A stretch of DNA of 64,000 nucleotides, from positions 25,170-89,169 of the forward strand of contig JAPTJF010000252.1 in the NCBI GenBank assembly GCA_029339195.1, given 5' to 3'. Position numbers and translations under genes: made by a program. This document shows positions 56,890-64,000 of this stretch, piece after piece. The stretch is from Micractinium sp. NFX-FRZ (taxonomy: Eukaryota > Chlorophyta > Trebouxiophyceae > Chlorellales > Chlorellaceae). A model generated the notes under the pieces. The model saw nothing but the letters and a program-made list of their open reading frames with translations, was not told the DNA's origin and ran no database searches. Position 1 is the stretch's first letter, and every line of letters begins with the position of its first letter.

Positions 56890-59800
56890 GCCGCCGCCGC
56901 GGGTGCACACAGCGCCTGCGTCAAGCCCTCCCGTGTGGTCACCTTGCCCGCGGGGTTGCCCTCCCCCCACCAGGACGCCGAAAACCGGTGGTACCCCGCC
57001 AGCTGCGTCAAGTTGGCTGTGCCCAGCGCACGCTGCACAAGCATGTCTGTGAAGCACGCCGTGTCGGTCCACTCGCAGGGGTGGAAGTAGGTGCCGCCTG
57101 CGTACACCTGCAGGCAGGCGGGTGGTCACGTGTGGGGGGGGGACGGGGTGGGGGGGCAAAGGGGAGCAGACCGTGAGATTGCGGGGGTGCTGGGACAGGG
57201 AGACGGGCAGCCACCTGCCAGCTCACACTGCATGCCATGCTGTGCGTTTGCTGGGTGCCGGGTGCGCTCTGCTGCAGCTGCTCGGAACTGGCGGCCGAAC
57301 GAGGGTCCCAATGGGGAGCAGGCCGGCCTCACAGCCGAGCACAGCACGGCACAGCGCAGCGCAGTGGACCGCGAACACAGCGCAGAGCGCAGCACGAAAG
57401 GCAGCACAGTACGCAGCGGGCCACGACGCAAAGCACAGCACACCCAGGCAGAGCGCAGCCCAGCCCAGGGCAGCGCACAGGGCAGCGCAGCGCAGCGCAG
57501 CCCGCACCATGACTCTCGTGCCCCAGATGCTCTGCTCCCCCGCCCACTCGTCCGCCTGCCCTGGCCGCTGGTGCGTCTCAGACAGGCCCTTGAACACGGA
57601 AGACATGAGGCCCGGGCCTGCAACAGTTGCAGGCAAGGCAAGCAAGCAATGAGTGTGGAGCGGCCACACAAAGCCACCTGGGCTACCGCTGGCATGTGGC
57701 CCGGGCCTGCAGCATTGGGAAGAGGTGCATGTGAAATATACAGGCGCGGGGGCATCGCTGCCAGCAGAGCCTTGTGCACGGCAAGCATACGCCCACCGGC
57801 CTGGCGGGGAAGTCGTCGACCACCTGCGCCCCTCAAGGGCAACAACAGAAGCGGGGACAAGGCGCGGGTGTGGCGCGCCCACGCTATACAGGGGAGCCAC
57901 ACACCTGTCGCTTCCACAACGACGCGCCCAGGTTCCGCCCACCAGCGCTTGCGCATCTCCGTCACCACCTCCATCCACAGCGGGTGGCCCGGAGCGCTCG
58001 CCATGATGCCGTCTGTTGGCCCGGGGTTCTGGGGGGCCGCACGAGAACAGGCTGAGTGAGTGAGAGTGAGCGGGAGGGCAGCGTGGGTGGGGCAGCGCGG
58101 GGGGCGAGGGAACGGCAGGCCACGCGTTGCCGGCTAAACGCTGGTGATGTGATGGCACCGCACCAGGTGTGTGGGTGCACCAAGTGCTTCATGGAACAGA
58201 TGCCAGGAGGTCGGAACAGGTGTGCCACCGCCCCGACCGCACAGACCCCAGGGTGCTGCCAGCAGCCCACCTGCAGCACGACGTCGTAGCCGCTGAGCCA
58301 GGGTTCCACTGGGGCAAAGCACTCCACATCCAAGTCGAGGTACAGGCCTGCACAGAGAGCGAGAGAGGGGGAGAGTATCGGGGTGCACACGACAGGTCGC
58401 ATCTCGGGCCGGCCAGCACAGCACAGTGCTCCTCATCCAGGTCAACGCACACGCCTGCGCAGTGGCGGATAGGTCGGGGTTTACAAGGCGCAACAGCAGG
58501 TCACAGCTGAGGCGGCAGCTTCCACCATCCAGCTGGCACAGCACTCCACATAGCACAAGCCAGCTGTCAGCGCTTGGGACGGGAGCCCACCTCCAAAGGC
58601 GTGCATGATGAAGTATCTGATGGCGTCGGCCTTCTTGATGATCGAATCCAGCTTCTCAAACATGTCCAAAAATTCAGGATAGTACTGCAGTGCAGTTGCA
58701 GTACAAGAGGCAGTGAGGTTGAGGCGTGCAGCGGGCACGGTGGGCGGCTGCCAGCACCCTGCGGCACGGCGGGCGACGCGGTCTGCCGGCCTATCCGGTG
58801 ACGACGGTTCAGTGCTCTGCGCTTTGCACACCGTCTGCCAGATAGGATTCACTCGGCCTCCTCTTCCCCCAGCCACAAGTGGAGTGGAGTGACTGACTGA
58901 GCAAGCCGGCACAGCGTCCCGACCTGTGAGGCGGCCACGCCCCAGTCACAAAGCCCACGCCCCTGCCAACTCCCAGCGAAACACACAGAAGTTTGCATAC
59001 CACCAAACCGAGCTCACCGTCTTGACCAGCTCCACGGCTGAGTCCCAGTCCCAGAACATGTACTGCCAGTCGGAGTGCTGCGGTACAGGGGCAGGGTGTG
59101 GCAGGGCGGGGGGCATGAAGCATGTGTATGAAGCACCAGCAGGATGTTGTGCCGAGAAAGCAGGGGATGCAACCAAGCACTTGGCCAAGGGCATGCCTGA
59201 GAGCTCTGCACCCAAGGCAGGCCTCTCCCTGCCGCTGCCCGCACACCAATGCGGCACGCCACATCAACACATCCCGGGCGCCTGCCACACCGCTGGCCAA
59301 AGACCACCAGCTGCCACGTCCCTCTCTGCCTGCGCACATGCACCCCGCATTCGCCACCTCCCTGCCTGTTCGCCCTGGGTGGGCACACCATACCCTTCAA
59401 CACCCCGGCCGCGCCCACACACCATCCTGCGGCAAGACATCGCCCACTGCTCTTTCGTGCCGCCCGCCGGGTCGGCAGTCTTAGTCAGGAAGTCGCCCAT
59501 GGCTGGGAAGTTCACTGCAGGGGGAGAACCACTTGAGGAATGGAAAACGGGCCCCTCACATGCTGTGGCGGTGCGTAGATGCGGAGGGCAGGGCGCAGAA
59601 GTCAAGGGACTGCTGGCGCTGGTGTGCTGGGAGGCCTGTGCAGCAAGGCTTGCTGCGGTGGTGAGATAGACAAGTAAGCCCACCACGAGAAACGGCAAGC
59701 AAGCCAGGCCCATTTGTGGCGGTACCAGAGGCGGCCGTGGCGGCACCATGGCAATGCCCCTGCTGGGTGCTGGTAGGTGTGCGCGCAAATGAATGCTGGC

Positions 59801-60461
59801 GTGATCTTTTCCGTGGAGTGTTGAAAGAGTCAGAGGCAGCCGTGCAGACTGCATGCCCGGAGGCCTGCCCTCCTCTAGCACCCACCATGCTGCATGTGCG
59901 CTGCATAGCACTGCTAGCTCCTACCCAAGGGTATCAAGCACGCCACACTACGTCACACAACAAAAACTGGAGCACAATGATGCAGCAGTAACCCACCGTG
60001 GTGCAGGATGCGTGGGATGCGCATCTGGCTTCCCTCTGGCAGTGACCACGGCGACAACACCCGCGGCATGCCCCACCGCTGCTCCAGCTCCTGCTGCGCT
60101 TTGCGGCGCATCAGCCTGGGTAGCATCTCCACGGCAGCATTGTTGGGATAGTTGAACGAGGCCTTCGTGGAGGCGCCTGGCACCCGCAGAGGCAGGCCAG
60201 GGGTGCTGCGCCGCCATAGTGCCACAGCGGCAAGCAGCAGGCAGAGGGCGGCGAGCGGGCGGCGGCGGGCAGGACTGGCACGGCCGCAAAGTAGCCGGCT
60301 CGCAGTTGCCCAAATGCCTGCGGCAGTTGGATAAAGGGACTGCTGGGCAGGCGTTGTAGGAGGAGCCTGCAGAGGCACGCCGGGACCAGCGGCGGACTGA
60401 AAACGCGCTGCCGGCCGGCTTGGTGCACACCTCTTCCCTGAAACTTTGTCATGTCGTGCAT
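56853..60461 (-). CDS. GT32-family glycosyltransferase (DXD type), second copy, 9 exons, 387 aa
   Basis: Exons: 60461-60431, 60317-59997, 59514-59423, 59077-59018, 58684-58591, 58347-58271, 58028-57905, 57617-57508, 57107-56853; the sum is 388 codons. As in the GT32 gene at 34311, a tiny first exon (31 bases) provides the ATG and joins in phase 1 to the anchor-bearing exon. A signal-anchor (about residues 27-42) precedes RIPRILHH, WQYMFWDWD, IIKKADAIRYFIMHAFGG, and GLYLDLDVECF with DXD at 204-206. Internal exons of 92, 60, 94, 77 and 110 bases match the paralogue exactly in length. The last exon is unsplit here but split in the paralogue. The C-terminus ends in an Ala run encoded by CTG/GCA repeats. 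The predicted role is Golgi sugar transfer; donor and acceptor are unknown. Confidence 0.9.
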
Positions 60462-62088
60462 CTCTAGAGGAAGTGGCTTCAGCTTGCAAGCCGTGAGCGC
60501 GAAGCTAGGTATTCAAAGCGGCCCAACTTTGTCGCCGCAGAGACAGCCGTCCGGTTGTCCAATTGGCATCAACCAAACCAAAGCGTGCGACAAGCGAGCC
60601 CAACCGGCTGGGGCTTCCGACCTTGATGTACTGATTACCCGCCGCCGCTGCCGCTGCATGACCAGCCCATTTGGCGTCACATGCGGGGCGGGCACGCTCC
60701 AGGTGGCCAGCTTGTGGTGAGATAGCTGTCCTGCGTACGCTGCCCTGGATGTGCCAATCATTTCAAAAGCCGTCCCCTTGCCAACCTGCTTCCTGTTTTG
60801 AACAGTACGCACATGTCCTCATGTGCAATAAGTCGTGCTGCATGCGACATGTTGGGCAAGAACACGCGCCCTCGCCCTCTGACCAGCCCTGCCTCCTTTT
60901 TCTAGGTGCTCGGGCTGCGTCCATTGATTTTCGATCCGTGGGTGACTGCCCCACACTCCCAACCCTTGGGTCCCCAGCCCGGGCTGCGACTCAACCCCCT
61001 TTCCCCCCGTCCACCACCCGCCTCCCGCCCAGGGCAGCGGAAGTCATGCCCATGGCGTTGCTGCTCACATCGAATGACAGGGTATACAGGGGACAGTAGC
61101 CTGCACGAGCACTGAAAGTGCAAAACCAGAACCAAGGTGCTTGCGACACAGTGTGGGGCAACATTTGGCTCGCACAAAAACAAGTTTACTTCATAAGGGT
61201 AGGGTTAGGTACAGGAGGGGGTGGGTGTGGAGGCAAATAGCAAGGACTGTGGCAGTGGCAGGGAGGCATGCATCCCACAGCTCCACATGCAGGTCAAGTT
61301 GGCAGGTTGCACCAGCCTGGTACAAATGCCCCACCGGGTGTGGCACGGCAACACGCAGAGCTGGGGTCCCCCAGCCGCATGAGACTGCGAGACGACGATG
61401 GGTCTGCCTTTGCTTGAAGAGCGGCACCGCTCCCGCCCCGCCTGGGGGCCTCCCCGCTCAAACGAGAACGTGTCCACGTGACTTGACGGCAGTTTATTAG
61501 AAGGACGGCGAGGGGCTTGGGGAGGGGCTGGGGCTTGGTGAAGGGCCGCCGGGCGGGGGAGCTGCATGGGATGGGCAAAGAGTGTTGTGGGACACACACA
61601 ATTGGGCTGGCGGCACCACAGGGTGGCGCTTCGTGCAGAGGGGACCGGAGGCGAGCAGCATGGGGCAGGCTGGGGTACAGGCTGGAAGGCGTGGGCCCGC
61701 TGTCATGAGGCTACAGAGTTTGGCACGCCGCCACCCCCAGCGCACACACTGCTGCATGCAGTTTTCACAAAACCGCGGGCCTGCCCCTTTACCAGCTGCC
61801 CCAGCATGCCCAAGAGCACTCGCTGCTGCAGGCAATGCACGGGCCATGCGTTGGGCTGCCTCTGGGCGCTCTTATGGTAGCTGACTGGTGCCTTTGGCTC
61901 GGTTGTTTCCTGATGGCTTGCCCAACACCCCATGCCCTCCATCGGGCTGCAATCTTCTTCTACTTTCTTCTGTCTCCAGGCGCTCCGACTCAACAAGCCT
62001 CAACAGACAAGGAATCCCACACCCTCACACCTCCAGCCACCTCCGCCCGTGAAACCCTGTAAACCCTACAAACAGGCTTGGCGCTCAC
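60462..62088. other. Intergenic region, possibly with the 3' end of the right-hand SRCR gene
   Basis: About 1.6 kb lies between the GT32 start and the last SRCR exon I can support. The SRCR exon ending at 62089 has a GT donor, so at least one further exon of that gene must be here. Several acceptors are possible (for example near 61953) and none is clearly best. Short telomere-like motifs occur near 61196-61212 and 62053-62070. Open frames at 60451-60720 and 60906-61115 on the plus strand have no recognisable family. Confidence 0.4.
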
Positions 62089-64000
62089 CATCGCATGCGA
62101 TGCCCACCGGGCCGCTCCCCTTGCAGCTCCCTGGGGAGAACAGGTCGTACTTGCAGGCCGATAGAGTCTGCTCGTCTCCCTTGCACCTGAGGCTGGCAGC
62201 CAGCATGGGCTGGGCCCTGAGGTAGGCCGAGGCCGGCGCCAGCAGCACCCGCCCGCCCGTCATGCCCAGGGTCCTGCATCGGTGGAGCGGACAGAGAGGA
62301 CATGCGGGGCGGCAGGTTTGGGGGGTGGGCGTTGGGCAGCAAAGGCGGGCGGAGCTGCGGCCGGGGGGTGAATGCGGTGCGGGAGAGGGTGGCGTGCGCG
62401 TGGAAGCTGACAGGAAGCTACCTGCTGACCCACACCAACTTGCTGCGCAGCCCCCACACGACATGCCTTACCTGCACGCCACCCTGGCCTCCCGTGCAGT
62501 CCAGCCAGCCGCGCAGATGGTCCCTTTTGCCGCCACCGCCCTCGTCTCCAGGCCCACTTTCAGGTGGCCCCTTGACGTGTTGAAGGAAGGGCCCTCGTAC
62601 AGCTCAAAGGTGCTGAACTCGGGGGCTGCAGGGCACGGCAGCGCAAGCGGCATGCAGGGCAGTTGGACAGCGGGCAGGCAGGAGAGAGGCTGGCTGGGCA
62701 GGTGGGCAGCGAGCAGGCAGGTGGCATGCAGGCAGGCGGCAGGAGAGGCAATGCATGGGCCACAAGGCGGGCGCTGCCTGGGCGTGCTTGGCAGGCGGCA
62801 TGGTTTGCTGCATGCTGACGGTGCACGGGGCGTGTGCAGCGGCGAGAGCTGGGCGGGCATGCAGGCTGGCGGGCTGGAGGTGGGCAGGCGAGCGGGCACC
62901 CAGCCGTGGAGATGTCCTCCTCGGCCCTGTACTCGCTCACCCTGGCAGCGAACGCCAACATCGGTGGCGTGGGTGCACTTGCTGGTTGCTGTGCCAAAGG
63001 AGCAAGCCGACAGCTCCTTCTCCGCCCCTGTGCAGCGCACGTCGGTCAGCATGATGGGCAGTGCTGTGCGGCCGTAGGCGCCGCGGTGAAGCTCCCCGCC
63101 CCGCAGGCCCACCTTGGCGCAGGCCACCTGTTTGGATTGAGGGTGGAATGACACAACATTGGATTGGGTGATGGGAGCTCTGGTGTGAAGGCAGGGAGAA
63201 GGGGCGGCGAAGGGGCGGCGCACGAGAAGGGTGTGCATATGCATGTGCACCCAAAACCATACGGCGGAGGGGCCACAAGAAATCCGCTGTGCTCGCCGCT
63301 GTGAAGCCCTCTGTGACATCATTCAGCAGCCGCCTATCGAGGGGCTGCCAGTACGCATCGACTGCGACTCAACAGGCAACTGAGTCCGTTTCCGGTAAAA
63401 AAAACACTAAAGCCCTGCATGCAAGGGAGGGCTGCAGTGCCAACTGCAGCCGCGGTGTTAGCCAGTCACCTGGGCAGCGGCGGCGGTAAACCCGCTGCGG
63501 CAGACGGTGCCCCACCGCCCGCCAATCTCAACCTCCAGCCGCCCAAAGTTGAGGTCTGGGCTGCCGTTGTTCATCAGCCGCACAGGCATGGGCGGGGCGT
63601 CTGCAAGCGCCACAGGACAGAGGGAGACGCGGGGAGAAGGGTGGGCTCAGGGAAAATAACGGGATTAGCATCTCATGAGGAGGGGGAAGCGAGGGGGTCA
63701 GCCAAGCTAGCCAGCTCCTGTGTGTTGTGGCTCGCCAGGGGCATACAGGCACACACATGGTTGGGTAGCATGCAGCAGTGGCACACCGGGTGAGCAGCAG
63801 CCCCCAGGGCGGGCAGCAGCGCCAAGGCAAGCGGAACAGCAGGTTCAGGTCGCTGGTGGTGTGAGGCAAGCATGGGTGCCGGGGGGCGCGGCCAGGTGCA
63901 GCCGTGGCCGTGGGCACAGCAGAGGCACAGCAGAGGCACAGCAGAGGCACAGCAGAGGCACAGCAGAGGCACAGCAGAGGCACAGCAGAGGCACAGCAGA
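62089..64000 (-). CDS. SRCR-domain protein, partial (5' end beyond the window)
   Basis: Supported exons: 63600-63470, 63127-62941, 62625-62472, 62273-62089. They encode two complete SRCR domains: one with GRLEVEIGGRWGTVC, VACAKVGLRGGELHRG and VRCTGAEKELSACSFG, and one with GTICAAGWT, TLGMTGGRVLLAP and LRCKGDEQTLSACKYD. Each domain is split by an intron at the same place as in four of the five domains of the gene at 39586-45055. The upstream part, with the signal peptide, lies beyond 64000, and the first visible acceptor is at 63601. The 3' end is not resolved. The role is probably extracellular binding, as for other algal SRCR proteins. Confidence 0.8.
63914..64000. repeat. 11-bp tandem repeat running off the window edge
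   Basis: About eight near-perfect copies of the unit CAGCAGAGGCA reach the right end of the window and probably continue. The array lies in an intron of the partial SRCR gene. It is a minisatellite with no coding potential supported by splicing. Confidence 0.95.

Noticed and set aside
60451..61115. A small plus-strand gene between GT32 and the right-hand SRCR gene
   Set aside because: Two open frames with weak splice signals exist, but no family, signal peptide or conserved motif supports them.
63914..64000. A CRISPR array
   Set aside because: The repeat unit is 11 bases with no spacers, and the setting is a eukaryotic intron; it is a minisatellite.
1..64000. tRNA, rRNA or transposon genes
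   Set aside because: I saw no tRNA-like cloverleaf with the usual A and B boxes, no rRNA core motifs, and no reverse transcriptase or transposase signatures on either strand. A systematic search could still find small RNAs.

Overview
Organism: the window looks like nuclear DNA of a green alga, most likely a Chlorella-type trebouxiophyte; the species cannot be fixed from sequence alone. The DNA is GC-rich. Genes are split into many short exons joined by GT-AG introns. Stretches of the plant-type telomere repeat (CCCTAAA) occur inside it. Chloroplast-type genes (protoporphyrinogen oxidase and an At4g37920-like protein) sit beside gene families typical of chlorophytes: SRCR proteins, GT32 glycosyltransferases and Sulfotransfer_2 sulfotransferases. 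Every complete gene model below was built by hand from splice signals; in the models with a resolved 3' end all intron phases agree and the exon lengths sum to a whole number of codons. Layout: 443-5152 (+) Sulfotransfer_2 carbohydrate sulfotransferase; 5496-8027 (-) membrane-anchored class I methyltransferase; 8864-13140 (-) At4g37920-like chloroplast protein; 13939-21473 (-) a 14-exon gene joining a sulfotransferase to an SGNH/PC-esterase-like domain; 22035-25382 and 25800-29842 (-) two tandem TBL/PC-esterase paralogues; 30229-33393 (-) 2OG-Fe(II) oxygenase; 34311-38093 (+) GT32 glycosyltransferase; about 39586-45055 (-) secreted protein with five SRCR domains; 45832-49103 (+) stand-alone SGNH/PC-esterase-like protein; 49610-55346 (+) protoporphyrinogen oxidase; 56853-60461 (-) second GT32; 62089 to beyond the right edge (-) a second SRCR gene. 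How the genes fit together: ten of the twelve loci encode glycan-building, glycan-decorating or extracellular proteins (sulfation, probable O-acyl transfer or removal, methylation, hydroxylation, glycosyl transfer, SRCR binding). Most of the enzymes carry an N-terminal signal-anchor as expected of Golgi type II proteins. The region therefore reads as a cell-wall or extracellular-polysaccharide neighbourhood interrupted by two plastid housekeeping genes; co-function is inference. The strongest unusual signal is inside the introns. Again and again an intron carries one to three decayed direct copies of the neighbouring exon edge, including the splice site itself ('splice-junction echoes'). Other notable items are the sulfotransferase-esterase fusion, an exon almost identical between the two TBL-like paralogues while everything around it has diverged, paralogue-specific introns (one holding telomeric repeats), a GC-AG intron conserved between sulfotransferase paralogues, and a 28-bp-stem hairpin downstream of the oxidase gene.
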